From the NCBI GenBank assembly GCA_009774145.1, contig VSND01000002.1, positions 80,974 to 144,973 of the forward strand: 64,000 bases of DNA. The letters are read 5' to 3'. Below the pieces are notes generated by a model, which did not search any database, was not told where the DNA came from, and worked only from the letters and a program-made list of their open reading frames with translations. Positions 9,049 through 18,654 of this stretch are shown in pieces. This DNA comes from Lachnospiraceae bacterium. GTDB taxonomy: Bacteria; Bacillota; Clostridia; Lachnospirales; Lachnospiraceae. Position 1 is the stretch's first letter, and the number at the start of each line of letters is the position of its first letter. The position numbers and the translations under genes are program-made.

Positions 9049-10012
9049 ACATTTCCCTTACCCTTTCCCGGATGGAATCATCTGATAAGCCATTCTGCTT
9101 ACAGGTAAGTATGATCCTTACCGTCTTAATCTCATTTTCCCTTGCAATGACATATGCCACCAGAGGCCCGACGGAAAATGGATTGGACTTCTGGGGTTTG
9201 ATGGTCTGGATAATCCGGTTGTCACACCAGCGCTCAAATGCCGAAGGAGACTCCTTCAGCGCTGCTGCGCCTTCCGCATATCCGTTTCCGTTTAAATATT
9301 CGATGATCGAATCCATGCCCGCCAGTGCCGCATGCGCCAGACTGTCAATGTTCAGCGTATCGCAGGGTGCCATGGCACGTTTCATGAATTCCAGTGTCTT
9401 TGCGGTCTTTGCAGCCCTCACGGCAATTTTGATATTGGCCACTGCCACGGTGGACTCCGCATAATCGCGGATGATGTCATCCTCTGCAGACCTTCCGGCC
9501 TCCTTGATGGCTTCCATGGTAGCCCGGTCGATGATCACATCGCAGAGCTGTCCGTCTCCCGAATGGAGCAGTGCATCCACTGCTTCCTCCGCTGCCGCCT
9601 GCATGTTCTGAGGCAGTGCCTTAAAGTCCTTCTCTTTTATGATCCGAAGCAACTCTTCTTTGGGAATGGGGGTTCCCTCATAAAAGATGTTCGCACCGCT
9701 CTTTCCGGTGCAGACTTCCTTCACTGCTGCTTTCAGGTTATGGAACCAGCTGGCATAGGACAGGACATCGAACACATCCATATCCACATGCATCTCGCCG
9801 ATGGTCTCCCAGATCTTCTCCCGTTCTCTCGTCAGGATGGCATCCGCATTGTCCGGCACATCCGCACCGCCCCAGCCTCTCTCCTGAAGGAACCGGATCC
9901 CGGCTTCTTCATCTTTGCAGGCAATGAGCTGCTCGATGGTGGAAGACGAGAACAGAGACACTTCCAGAGCACGGATTCGCGCGACCGCATAGGCATATTG
10001 TGTTTTAGACAT
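9041..10012 (-). CDS. ntpC: V-type ATPase subunit C (AC39 family)
   Basis: A 323-residue mostly helical protein of the V0 subunit d/AC39 family. It forms the funnel that joins the membrane ring to the central stalk. Typical parts are the N-terminal YAYAVARIRALEVSLFS and the C-terminal arginine-rich helix ending RERVREMYV. It lies in the usual place between subunits E and F. Confidence 0.93.
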   Translation of the reverse strand: MSKTQYAYAVARIRALEVSLFSSSTIEQLIACKDEEAGIRFLQERGWGGADVPDNADAILTREREKIWETIGEMHVDMDVFDVLSYASWFHNLKAAVKEVCTGKSGANIFYEGTPIPKEELLRIIKEKDFKALPQNMQAAAEEAVDALLHSGDGQLCDVIIDRATMEAIKEAGRSAEDDIIRDYAESTVAVANIKIAVRAAKTAKTLEFMKRAMAPCDTLNIDSLAHAALAGMDSIIEYLNGNGYAEGAAALKESPSAFERWCDNRIIQTIKPQKSNPFSVGPLVAYVIARENEIKTVRIILTCKQNGLSDDSIRERVREMYV

Positions 10013-10042
10013 TAAAACCCTCCTTTATCGGCGAACCGGCTT

Positions 10043-10636
10043 CTATGAAAATAAGATCGCATTGACTTTATCCTGAAGTTCGTCTTTCTTCGCGTCAAAC
10101 AGCGCTTTCAGCGTACAGTTCTCCTCCACGCCGCCATAGACAAGGACAAAACCGTCTGCGATGGCTTTCGGCTCTTTCTTCAGAACCAGGCTTCCGCCCT
10201 TTTCCTTTGCAGCCGCCTTGATCTTCTTTTCAAAATCAGCCGGCATCCTGGCCAGGTCTTCCGCGGAGAAACAGATCTCTCCGTCCTCTGCCAGTGCATA
10301 GGTTTTCAATATTTTCTCCAGGGTCAGGAAATAGCTCTGTGCATCCTTTTTCTTCAGAGTCACATACGCTTCCTCGATCACATCCGCGATGATCTCCTGC
10401 TTTGCACGCAGAAGAGCCGTTCTTCTCTGCTGCTCTGCTGAGGACTTCACGCGTCCTTCATAATTTACCTTCATGGCAGCATTCTTCTCTGCTGCCTCGG
10501 CTTCCATCGCTGCACATGCGTCTTTTGCTTCCGCAAGAATCATATCCGCTTCCTTCTGTGCCGCTTCCAGCCTTCTGGCTGCGGAGGCTTTTGCTTCTTC
10601 CTGAATCTGGTCCGTAATCTTTTCCAATCCGGTCAT
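10043..10636 (-). CDS. ntpE: V-type ATPase peripheral stalk subunit E
   Basis: A 197-residue subunit. The first 110 residues are a charged coiled coil (EEAKASAARRLEAAQKEADM) that pairs with the small subunit encoded first in the operon. The C-terminal globular domain (residues 120-197, with EDGEICFSAEDLARMP) holds the top of the head. The length and order match the family. The gene lies 51 bases after the K subunit. Confidence 0.92.
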   Translation of the reverse strand: MTGLEKITDQIQEEAKASAARRLEAAQKEADMILAEAKDACAAMEAEAAEKNAAMKVNYEGRVKSSAEQQRRTALLRAKQEIIADVIEEAYVTLKKKDAQSYFLTLEKILKTYALAEDGEICFSAEDLARMPADFEKKIKAAAKEKGGSLVLKKEPKAIADGFVLVYGGVEENCTLKALFDAKKDELQDKVNAILFS

Positions 10637-10687
10637 TCTAAAGCTCTCCTTCTTACAATTTGTTCGTTGTCAACAGGCTTCCTTCTC

Positions 10688-11173
10688 TTAGATCGTCGGA
10701 AGTGCAAGAATGGAGATCAGAAGTGCAAGGATTGCATAGGTCTCAACCATTGCCGGGAACAGCATAGCCTTACCGAACTGATCCGGTTTCTTTGCTACGA
10801 TGCCGATTGCTGCCACAGCGGTCTTGCCCTGATGTCTTGCAGAGATCAGACCCACGATACCGATCGGAAGGCATGCTGCCAGAACCATCAGTCCCTGTGC
10901 CACGGTCAGCTCCATGCCTGCGCCGCCGAGAAGTCCATATCTGGAAAGAGCCACGAATGCGATCAGCAGACCATAGATACCCTGGGTACCCGGGAGAAGC
11001 TGCAGGATCAGAACCTGTGCAAATTTACCGGGATCTTCTGTGACTACGCCGCAGGCTGCCTGACCGGCAACGCCTACACCATAAGCAGAACCGCAGCCTG
11101 CAAGGATTACTGCAAGCGCTGCACCTAATAATGCCCATCCATTTCCACCAATCATCTCTAACATTGCTGCCAT
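10688..11173 (-). CDS. ntpK: V-type ATPase membrane ring subunit K, Na+-type
   Basis: A 161-residue proteolipid with four membrane helices in two hairpins, the ion-carrying rotor subunit. Residues matching the Na+ ligands of the Enterococcus hirae ring are visible: Leu60, Thr63 and Gln64 in LPGTQG, Gln115 in RHQGK, and the essential Glu144 in MVETYAIL. This supports Na+ rather than H+ transport, a prediction from known structure-function work on NtpK. The gene follows the I subunit almost without a gap. Confidence 0.95.
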   Translation of the reverse strand: MAAMLEMIGGNGWALLGAALAVILAGCGSAYGVGVAGQAACGVVTEDPGKFAQVLILQLLPGTQGIYGLLIAFVALSRYGLLGGAGMELTVAQGLMVLAACLPIGIVGLISARHQGKTAVAAIGIVAKKPDQFGKAMLFPAMVETYAILALLISILALPTI

Positions 11174-11175
11174 TG

Positions 11176-13197
11176 TTAATTTTCCTCCTTAATATCTACA
11201 TATTTAGTTTTTAACATAAACGGTTCAAACGCTTTTCCGCCGCCCTCATAGAATTTTCCGAAGAACTCCACATACTGGAGACGGCAGGTGTGCACGTAAG
11301 CACCCAAAAGGTTGATCGCCAGATTGAACGTATGTCCGATCAGGAACACCACAATATACAGAATCACGCCGACGATGCTCCGTCCGCCCATGCTTCCCAT
11401 CTGATTGACAACAGAAGCGATCACACCGGTTGCCAGACCCAGTGCCAGCAGACGGGAATAGGAAAGCACGTCGCTTAACCAGCTGGTCATACCATACAGG
11501 TCATAAGCTCCCAGTGCGATACGGATTCCGAAATTCTTGTTGGCTCTTCCGGACATGAGTACAATTCCTGCTGCGCCGATGATCGCCATCCACTTCACCG
11601 CTGCTTTTAATGCCTCCGGGAAATAAATCGGCCCTCCCGCAATTCCTGCAAACAGATCCGTCGGAAGCAGCATCCCGATCAGTCCCACAAGAAGCAGGAA
11701 CCACAGGACACAGTCACACAGGAAATCCATATAGCGTCCGTCCCTGATACACATATAACCTTTCAGCGCCAGACCTGTGAGCAGATGAATCACACCGAAC
11801 AGCATGGAATACAGAAGCAGTCTCATGGGATCGTTCAGCGGAACAAACCACAGCGCCGGGATCGACACCTTATGCCCAAAGAACGTCTCTGATACCACAT
11901 CCACTGCGTCACCGAAATATCCGCCGAACATAACCCCCCAGAACAGGGTGGAAATACCGCACCAGAAAAACAGCTTGATGGATTTTCTCAAATTCGTCGC
12001 CATGCGCGGACATTTTATAAGTACAAATCCGCATACAAGTGCCACAATCAGCCCGTATGCAGCGTCACTGAGCATCAGTCCGAACAGAAATACATAAAAA
12101 ACAGAAGTGAAAAAGGTCGGATCCATCTCTCCCTTACCCGGAAGACCGAAAGATGCCAGTACGCCTTCCACGGATTCTGAAAAGCTGTTGTTCTTCAGAA
12201 GCACCGGCGGAACTTCTTCTTCCTCAATCTGCTCGGTTTCCACGACCGCATCGTATTTCTCAGAAAATTCTCTGACCACCTTATCTGCCTGATACGCCGG
12301 CACATAACCGCTCAGAGCAAACGTATTCTTCGTCTGCGGAAGTTTCCCGAGAATCTCGTATTTCTCTGCACGGATCCGATAATAATCTGATACCATGCGC
12401 AGATCCTGCCTGCTGCCCGCGCTGTCCACAATTTCCTTTTCAAGAGCTCCAATCTGCCGGAGGGCTTCATCCATCTCAGCCTGAAGCTCTTTCTGGTATT
12501 CCGCAGGTACCTTGTTCACAGACTGGGCCGGCTTTGCAAATCCGCCCGCCCGAAGCGCTTCCTCTACCGCCTGCACATCTCTGTTCAGGCAGACAACCGC
12601 AAGATAAGTATAATCTTTGTCTGTAGATATGATCTGGATATCCAGCGCATCTGCTTCCGGCGCATACTTCGCCAGAAGGCCATAGAGGTCCTCCAGTCCC
12701 TGTGCTCCTGCGATCGTCCCGATCAGAACCGAAGTCTTACGGGTCCCCGTATAACTTACCGGCACCGTCAGTCCCATCCACGGAACAAGCGCTTCCATCT
12801 GATTCTGGAGCTTCTGGATGTTCGCCTTCTGTTCCGCGATCTGTTTGTCAAGAGCTACAATCCGGCGAGCGGTCTCAATATAATTGTCCTGCCCATTTGC
12901 CGCTTTCTCGAACTGCCCGCGGTCAATGAGCGGCTTCCCATTCAGAGACTCCAGCAGTCCGGTCTTCTCAGGCACATATTCCTGCAGAATCTCCAGTGCA
13001 TGGTCTGCGGTCTGCGCCTGCTTTTCAAATGTGGCTTTGGAGTTCGAGGTATCCTTTTTCTTATATTCCATGTCATCCGGAAGCCGGATATCGATCTCCA
13101 TGGCACCCAGTTCCTGCAGACGTTCCAGGATCGCTTTCCTGTTCTTTTTCATCGCACAGATACTGATCCGCTGCATCTGCAATACTGCCATATCCAC
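11176..13197 (-). CDS. ntpI: V-type ATPase subunit I (a-type)
   Basis: A 673-residue stator subunit. Residues 1 to about 330 are a soluble, coiled-coil-rich domain (MAVLQMQRISICAMKKNRKA at the start). The rest has seven to eight membrane helices, including FYVFLFGLMLSDAAYGLI and the conserved SDVLSYSRLLALGLATGVIA. The last segment forms the ion half-channels against the K ring. The length is typical (650-680). It stops two bases before the K subunit gene. Confidence 0.95.
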   Translation of the reverse strand: MDMAVLQMQRISICAMKKNRKAILERLQELGAMEIDIRLPDDMEYKKKDTSNSKATFEKQAQTADHALEILQEYVPEKTGLLESLNGKPLIDRGQFEKAANGQDNYIETARRIVALDKQIAEQKANIQKLQNQMEALVPWMGLTVPVSYTGTRKTSVLIGTIAGAQGLEDLYGLLAKYAPEADALDIQIISTDKDYTYLAVVCLNRDVQAVEEALRAGGFAKPAQSVNKVPAEYQKELQAEMDEALRQIGALEKEIVDSAGSRQDLRMVSDYYRIRAEKYEILGKLPQTKNTFALSGYVPAYQADKVVREFSEKYDAVVETEQIEEEEVPPVLLKNNSFSESVEGVLASFGLPGKGEMDPTFFTSVFYVFLFGLMLSDAAYGLIVALVCGFVLIKCPRMATNLRKSIKLFFWCGISTLFWGVMFGGYFGDAVDVVSETFFGHKVSIPALWFVPLNDPMRLLLYSMLFGVIHLLTGLALKGYMCIRDGRYMDFLCDCVLWFLLLVGLIGMLLPTDLFAGIAGGPIYFPEALKAAVKWMAIIGAAGIVLMSGRANKNFGIRIALGAYDLYGMTSWLSDVLSYSRLLALGLATGVIASVVNQMGSMGGRSIVGVILYIVVFLIGHTFNLAINLLGAYVHTCRLQYVEFFGKFYEGGGKAFEPFMLKTKYVDIKEEN

Positions 13198-13228
13198 ATC
13201 CCTCCTTTTCTCTTTTCTTTCTTCCCGA

Positions 13229-13537
13229 TTAAACCAGCGCTGAAATAACTTCCTCCACTGCCTCCGGTTTTTTCGAAATAACCAGTTCCTTCAGGGCATC
13301 GATCTCTTTCCTGGCGTCTTTCACCGCTTCATCAAGCTGCCTGCTGCCCTCTGCCTGAACTGTCTGCATGGTCTCATGACTTAAAGACCTCATTTTCTGT
13401 GCGGTCTCCTCTTTCATCGCCCGGGCTTTTTCCTTTGCCTCTTCAAGAACTGAAGCCGCTTTGGCGTCTGCTTCTTTCATAACATCTTCTGCTTTCGCCT
13501 CCGCAGCCTTTATTGACTTTAAACTCTCCTCTAACAC
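13229..13537 (-). CDS. ntpF: V-type ATPase small stalk subunit (G/H type)
   Basis: A 102-residue, almost fully helical protein (MLEESLKSIKAAEAKAEDVM) rich in Ala, Glu and Lys. It is the partner of subunit E in the peripheral stalk. It is the first gene of the operon and begins about 110 bases after the predicted transcription start. Short coiled coils diverge fast, so the name rests mainly on position and composition. Confidence 0.85.
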   Translation of the reverse strand: MLEESLKSIKAAEAKAEDVMKEADAKAASVLEEAKEKARAMKEETAQKMRSLSHETMQTVQAEGSRQLDEAVKDARKEIDALKELVISKKPEAVEEVISALV

Positions 13538-13651
13538 CTTTTCACCCCCTTACTCTTATGGATTGAATTGTAAGGCCATATCTCTGATATGCATCAGTTT
13601 CTTTTAAATCCGGTATTTTCCAGCGCTGCATGGCTTTACATTTCCCAGCAT

Positions 13652-13680
13652 ATTGTAACACCTTTTTTTTTTAATTTCAA
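13652..13680 (-). promoter_or_regulatory. Promoter of the V-ATPase operon
   Basis: On the minus strand TTGAAA (13680-13675), a 17-base A-rich spacer and TACAAT (13657-13652) with a TG one base upstream form an extended -10 promoter. I see no gene in 13538-13899 and no clear operator. Confidence 0.7.
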
Positions 13681-13899
13681 CAAGAAAAGGCGTTGCCAAT
13701 TATACAGTTCTACAACTTTTTCTTTCTGATTTCTCTTAATAGTATGCCTTTACCTTCTGCTATTATTTCTTTTTTCCGAATATGATTTACATAACACATG
13801 TGTTTTGATATTGGTCCCTGAAAACACACCGGGCTGCAGGAATACACCTGCAGCCTGTATGTTTTATAGGTTCCATTATAGATTTTCGGTACCCTTCCG

Positions 13900-14281
13900 T
13901 TATTTATTAACAACGTTTACAGCTTCGCCGTCAAGAAACGCCTTTACATTCGCAACCGTAATATCCATGATCCTCTGGCGGGATGCCTGTGCCGCCCAGG
14001 AGATATGCGGAGTGATCAGGCAGTTCTTTGCTTTCAGAAGCGGATTGTCTCCTTTGATCGGCTCCGTGGATACTACATCCAGGCCGGCAGCATATACCTT
14101 GCCGCTGTTCAGAGCATCTGCAAGATCCTGTTCCACCACCAGCTGTCCGCGGCTGTTGTTGATGAGGATCACACCGTCTTTCATTTTCGCGATGTTTTCT
14201 TTATTGATCATTCCTTCCGTTGACGGGAACAGCGGGCAGTGCAGGAAGATCACATCCGATTTATGTTTTATCTAATGTCAT
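13900..14281 (-). pseudogene. D-2-hydroxyacid dehydrogenase, internally deleted
   Basis: The frame from 14253 to 13900 is the C-terminal third of an NAD-dependent D-2-hydroxyacid dehydrogenase. It has FLHCPLFPSTEGMINKENIA, the arginine motif NNSRGQLVVEQDL, the glutamate region and the histidine motif LITPHISWAA. The N-terminal catalytic and most NAD-binding residues are absent. A ribosome site and ATG remain at 14281 (ATGACATTAGATAAAACATA), six codons before a stop. So the true start has been joined to the 3' end by a deletion of roughly 550-600 bases. The neighbouring glycerate kinase suggests a former hydroxypyruvate/glycerate step, which is inference. Confidence 0.8.
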
Positions 14282-14433
14282 GTATTATACTCCTTTCGAA
14301 ATATTATTTTAATATATTTTTACAGGATGTCATATTTTCCTTTGTTTTCCATTATTTTCCTTGCAATTCTTTTATATTTTTTTTAAATACTTTCGAAAAT
14401 ATATAATCACAAAAATATATTGAAATATTTTTT

Positions 14434-14577
14434 TCAAATCATCAAAAACGCAAAAAAGACGACTCTTCTCGCCTTTCTAATCACCTGCTCCAGCACATAG
14501 TTGCCGACTTTTTTCTCCGATCCGGTCAGGATCTTCAGCTTGCTTTTTATATTTAACAGACAGGAATTGTTGTTCAT
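14434..14577 (-). pseudogene. RpiR-family regulator, N-terminal stub
   Basis: A 47-codon remnant beginning MNNNSCLLNIKSKLKILTGS behind a GGTGAGGGCGAT ribosome site. The segment LTGSEKKVGNYVLEQ matches the first helix of the MurR/RpiR helix-turn-helix domain. The rest of the DNA-binding domain and the whole sugar-isomerase (SIS) domain are missing. The frame ends in a hairpin (14452-14473) followed by a T run on the minus strand, which looks like a terminator. Together with the deleted dehydrogenase downstream it marks a decayed locus. Confidence 0.6.
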
Positions 14578-14654
14578 ATCGCCCTCACCCTTTCTCTTCC
14601 TATCCCACCTTCTGCTTCGGTCGGAAAAGCACACCTCATCTTTCTGCATCTGAT

Positions 14655-15140
14655 CTACACATTCAGCACCACCTGTTTCCCGTTTTTCTGATAGGGTGTC
14701 ATCTTCACGCCCGCCGCCTTCAGCATCCGTCTGGACGCAATGCTGGCAGGTGTTCCGCCATACTTGTCATCTGCATAGACCAGTTCCCGAATACCGGACT
14801 GGATGATCGCTTTCGCACATTCGTTGCAGGGAAACAGTGTCACATAGATTTTCGTCCCTTCCAGGCTTCCGCCCCGGTAATTCAGAATCGCATTCAGCTC
14901 GCTGTGGGTTACATAAGCATATTTACTGTCACACAGTTCTCCTTCTCTGGACCAGGGAAATTCATCATCGTCGCATCCCGTCGGAAATCCGTTGTATCCC
15001 ATGGACAGTATCTTGTTTTCCTGACTGACGATACATGCTCCCACCTGTGTGTTCGGATCCTTGGAACGCATGGCAGACAGATATGCGATTCCCATAAAAT
15101 ACTCATCCCATGATATGTAATCGGTTCTTTTCCCGGACAT
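14655..15140 (-). CDS. Deoxycytidylate (dCMP) deaminase
   Basis: A 161-residue zinc enzyme that converts dCMP to dUMP for thymidylate synthesis. The zinc and catalytic motifs are present: HSELNAI (the HxE site) and PCNECAKAI (the PCxxC site). The ATG at 15140 (MSGKRTDYISW) follows GAGGTGAGGAGGAG at good spacing; the five codons upstream would be the ribosome site itself. The gene is near the glycerate kinase and upp genes but not clearly coupled to them. Related ComEB proteins share the fold. Confidence 0.93.
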   Translation of the reverse strand: MSGKRTDYISWDEYFMGIAYLSAMRSKDPNTQVGACIVSQENKILSMGYNGFPTGCDDDEFPWSREGELCDSKYAYVTHSELNAILNYRGGSLEGTKIYVTLFPCNECAKAIIQSGIRELVYADDKYGGTPASIASRRMLKAAGVKMTPYQKNGKQVVLNV

Positions 15141-15207
15141 CTGACTCCTCCTCACCTCAACCCCCGGCTCATCCTCAAGTACAGCATCTCAAGTCCTGCC
15201 GAAGTCT

Positions 15208-16344
15208 TTACCGCATTGCCACAGCCAGCCGAAAGACCTGTTCTGCCGTTTTCTCCATATTCTCTGCCGCAACCTCGGACTTCATAGCCTCATCCAGCGT
15301 AAGAATCCGGCGGAGAATCGGAAAATATGCATCAATCCCTTCTTCATTGCATTTTTCCGCGCCGTCATCTATACAGCCTGCAAGGGCAACAACCTTTGCG
15401 CCGTGCTTTTTTGCAAGCTTTCCAATGCCCGTCGGAGCTTTTCCCATAGCGGTTTGTTCATCCAGCCTTCCCTCTCCGGTAAACACAAGATCGGCGCCTT
15501 CCATCGCCTCTTCCATCTTTATCACTTCCAGTACCAGTTCAATCCCGGGCTTCAGCTCTCCCTTCAAATAACTTAAAAAGGCAAATCCGAGTCCTCCTGC
15601 TGCTCCGGCCCCTTCTGCCTGCGCAAAATCCGTGCCCGTACACACTTTTGTAACCTCTGCAAAAGACCCGAGCGCCTGATCCAGATCATCCCGCAATGAC
15701 TCCGTCACCCCTTTCTGAGGACCGTAGATCCAGGTGGCACCATTCGTCCCGCACAGCGGATTGGTCACGTCACAGACAATCTGAAAGCGGCATTCCTTTA
15801 ACTCAGGCATTACCCGGTCCGTTCTGACCCGGACAATGTTTTTCAAAACTTTTGCCCCCAGTCCCACCGGCCGGTCTTTTTCATCGAGAAATTCATAGCC
15901 TAATGCCTCCAGCATGCCGGTCCCTCCATCATTCGTAGCGCTTCCGCCAATTCCTATGATAAAGTTACGGCAGCCTCTGTTCACTGCATCCCGGATCATT
16001 TCCCCCACACCATATGTTGTTGCATCCAGCGGCCTCTTATCTTTTCCGACCAGAATAATCCCTGCCGCCGCAGCCATCTCCATAACAGCTGTTCCTGTTT
16101 CCCGGATAAACCCGTAAGAAGCCTGAACCTGCGTCTCCAGAGGTCCATGAACTTCTACCTGGATCATCTCCCCTCCCAGTCCTTCTACCAAAGCTTCTGT
16201 TGTTCCTTCACCTCCGTCCGCCAGAGGCTTCACAATCACCTCCGTATCAGGGCGCACCTTCAGAATCCCTCTCCTGACCGCTCCACCTGCTTCCATGGAT
16301 GTAAGACTCCCTTTCAGAGAATCAATCGCAACTACTACCTTCAT
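15208..16344 (-). CDS. Glycerate kinase
   Basis: A 378-residue GarK/GlxK-type glycerate kinase, ATP-dependent and making phosphoglycerate from D-glycerate. The start MKVVVAIDSLKGSLTSMEAG is the family N-terminus, behind GGAGGATATGT. Other marks are KPLADGGEGTTEAL, IIGIGGSATNDGGTGML and VFTGEGRLDEQTAMGKAP. The sixteen residues upstream of this ATG are not family-like. The broken hydroxyacid dehydrogenase and RpiR stub downstream may once have belonged with it. Confidence 0.95.
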   Translation of the reverse strand: MKVVVAIDSLKGSLTSMEAGGAVRRGILKVRPDTEVIVKPLADGGEGTTEALVEGLGGEMIQVEVHGPLETQVQASYGFIRETGTAVMEMAAAAGIILVGKDKRPLDATTYGVGEMIRDAVNRGCRNFIIGIGGSATNDGGTGMLEALGYEFLDEKDRPVGLGAKVLKNIVRVRTDRVMPELKECRFQIVCDVTNPLCGTNGATWIYGPQKGVTESLRDDLDQALGSFAEVTKVCTGTDFAQAEGAGAAGGLGFAFLSYLKGELKPGIELVLEVIKMEEAMEGADLVFTGEGRLDEQTAMGKAPTGIGKLAKKHGAKVVALAGCIDDGAEKCNEEGIDAYFPILRRILTLDEAMKSEVAAENMEKTAEQVFRLAVAMR

Positions 16345-16478
16345 ACATATCCTCCATTCTGCTGTTTCAAAAAATATAAGGGGCTGCTGCAAGCTGTGCT
16401 TCCGTCCGCATGTCCGGCAGCAATCATTCCATCAGAGCGTCTGCAGAATCCCATTCTTCGGCAGTCCCGTTTTCCCTC

Positions 16479-17108
16479 TTATTTTGTCCCAAAGATCCGA
16501 TCCCCCGCATCTCCAAGCCCCGGCACAATATAACCGGTCTCATTCAGTTTTTCATCCATGGCTCCAATATAAATATCCACATCCGGATGATCCTTCTGCA
16601 TCCGTTCCACGCCCTCCGGCGCTGCAATGATACACATAAAACGGATATTTTTCACACCCTTTTGCTTCAGCATCGTAATCGCCGCTGACGCAGAGCCCCC
16701 TGTCGCCAGCATGGGGTCTACCACAAATACGGCACGCTCCGCACAGTCTTTGGGAAGTTTGCAGTAATATTCCACCGGCTCCAGCGTCTCCTCGTTCCGG
16801 TATAAACCGATATGCCCCACCTTTGCGGCCGGTATCATGGTAAGCATCCCGTCCACCATGCCGAGACCCGCCCGCAGAATCGGCACAATGGCCAGTTTCT
16901 TGCCCTCCAGCTCCTTCGCCGTCGTCCGGCAGATGGGCGTCTCGATCTCCACATCCACAAGCTTCAGATTTCTGGTCGCCTCATAACACATCAGCATGGC
17001 TATTTCACCAATCATCTGGCGAAAATCCTTCGATCCGGTCTCCTGACGCCGAATAATGCCGATCTTGTGCTGTATCAACGGGTGCTCCATGATGACTGTC
17101 TTTGCCAT
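16479..17108 (-). CDS. upp: Uracil phosphoribosyltransferase
   Basis: A 209-residue salvage enzyme that joins uracil to PRPP to make UMP. The PRPP-binding loop is VFVVDPMLATGGSASAAITM, and the uracil-site region YIVPGLGDAGDRIFGTK is at the C-terminus. The length is exactly that of bacterial Upp. It starts 132 bases downstream of the threonylcarbamoyl-AMP synthase stop and may be cotranscribed with it. Confidence 0.97.
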   Translation of the reverse strand: MAKTVIMEHPLIQHKIGIIRRQETGSKDFRQMIGEIAMLMCYEATRNLKLVDVEIETPICRTTAKELEGKKLAIVPILRAGLGMVDGMLTMIPAAKVGHIGLYRNEETLEPVEYYCKLPKDCAERAVFVVDPMLATGGSASAAITMLKQKGVKNIRFMCIIAAPEGVERMQKDHPDVDIYIGAMDEKLNETGYIVPGLGDAGDRIFGTK

Positions 17109-17240
17109 ATCCTTTTCCTCCTGCTTACTGTTCTGCTGTGCCCTTTCCGGTACACGGTTCTGCAGCCGGCATCCGGCTGCTTTCCCGATCTGTCCGCAGT
17201 TCTGCGCGCCATCCGGGCTTCTGTCAGTTTTATCGCTGCT

Positions 17241-18314
17241 TTATTTTTCAGAAACATCAATTTTCTGGTGCCCTGCCGCTTTCAGCAACCGGTTCATGAT
17301 TGCCTGTCCAAGTCCCTGGGTGTCAAAGGATTCCGAATAAATCCGTTCCACATGCTCCCCGTCAAATTCCCGCAGAACTGCAAACAGATGGCTGGCGATG
17401 GATCGCTCATCCTTTCTGGAACCAATACTTTTTACAACTCCGTCAGGATAATATTCCCGGGTCTCCTCGGTACAGATAATGCCTGTCCCCGGAAAAGCAG
17501 AACATTTTTCATTGATATATGAAACCACCCGTTCCATGGGGCCCTCCACAATCCAGAGTTCCGCCCTGGGTGCATAGTGGCGGTATTTCATCCCCGGCGC
17601 TTTGGGGCGAACCGTGGAATTGTCCGCAATCAGCCCCCGGTCCACTTCCGCCTCTCCTGTAATACTGCGGATCATGGACAGGGTAATATAACCCGGGCGC
17701 AGGATGACCGGATGTTCCTCTGTCAAATCCACAATCGTAGATTCCAACCCGATCCGCACCGGCCCTCCGTCCAGAATCATGGGAATCCGCCCTTTCATAT
17801 CCTCGTATACATGCTGTGCCGTCGTTGGACTGGGACGTCCGGATACGTTGGCACTGGGCGCCGCAATATACCCTCCGCCCTGACGGATCAGTTCCCGGGC
17901 GATCTCATCCGAGGGCATGCGGACTGCCACAGTGGACAGACCTCCGGTGGTTCCAGACGGAACACATTCTTTTTTTCGGAAAATCATCGTCAAAGGCCCC
18001 GGCCAGAAAGCCTCCGCAAGAGCTTTCGCTTCCTTCGGAATGCTTTCTGCTATCCGACCCAGCGCTTCCATATCCGCAATATGTACAATCAGCGGATTGT
18101 CAGACGGCCGGCCTTTTGCCGCATATATTTTCTGTGCAGCTTCCTCGTTCAGCGCATCCGCCCCGAGCCCATAGACCGTCTCCGTCGGAAACGCCACCAG
18201 ACCGCCGTTTTGCAGAATCTCTCCTGCCCTTTTCATAATGTGATGGGACATCTGTTCCCTGTCTATCTTAACCAGTTCTGTCTGCAATCTGAATCCTTTC
18301 TTTTTATCAGGCAT
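17241..18314 (-). CDS. Threonylcarbamoyl-AMP synthase (Sua5 type)
   Basis: A 357-residue enzyme that makes threonylcarbamoyl-AMP for the t6A37 modification of tRNAs reading ANN codons. The YrdC domain covers residues 15-215 with AFPTETVYGLGADALNEEA and a KGRPSDNPLIVHI motif. A linker (PGMKYRHYAP) leads to the C-terminal Sua5 domain. This two-domain form is usual in Firmicutes (YwlC-like). The ribosome site before 18314 is weak. Confidence 0.95.
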   Translation of the reverse strand: MPDKKKGFRLQTELVKIDREQMSHHIMKRAGEILQNGGLVAFPTETVYGLGADALNEEAAQKIYAAKGRPSDNPLIVHIADMEALGRIAESIPKEAKALAEAFWPGPLTMIFRKKECVPSGTTGGLSTVAVRMPSDEIARELIRQGGGYIAAPSANVSGRPSPTTAQHVYEDMKGRIPMILDGGPVRIGLESTIVDLTEEHPVILRPGYITLSMIRSITGEAEVDRGLIADNSTVRPKAPGMKYRHYAPRAELWIVEGPMERVVSYINEKCSAFPGTGIICTEETREYYPDGVVKSIGSRKDERSIASHLFAVLREFDGEHVERIYSESFDTQGLGQAIMNRLLKAAGHQKIDVSEK

Positions 18315-18654
18315 CTCAATTTATACGGCGCATCTTTCACATCCGGATCAGCACCACACGTTACATTTCTTCGGATTCTTCAAATCCACAGCATCCTGTT
18401 CTCCATTATACACACGTTTTCAAAACAAAACAAGAGGAGCATTACAGGATCTTCCTCCTGTATGCTCCCCATCGTTACTTTTCACGGGGTGGGGAAATAT
18501 AATTAAATATATATATGCACTGTGGCTTTGATAATCGATCAGGCCACAGTATTTTTTTGTAGAATAGTGGGATTTTTTTGAAATATTTACCACTATCATA
18601 TTGGCATTATAATAGTGGTATGGTATAATCAATTTATCACCAGGAGGTACGAAA

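Noticed and set aside
13710..13913. 67-codon minus-strand frame before the V-ATPase promoter
   Set aside because: Its composition is irregular, it overlaps the end of the broken dehydrogenase, and it resembles no family I know.
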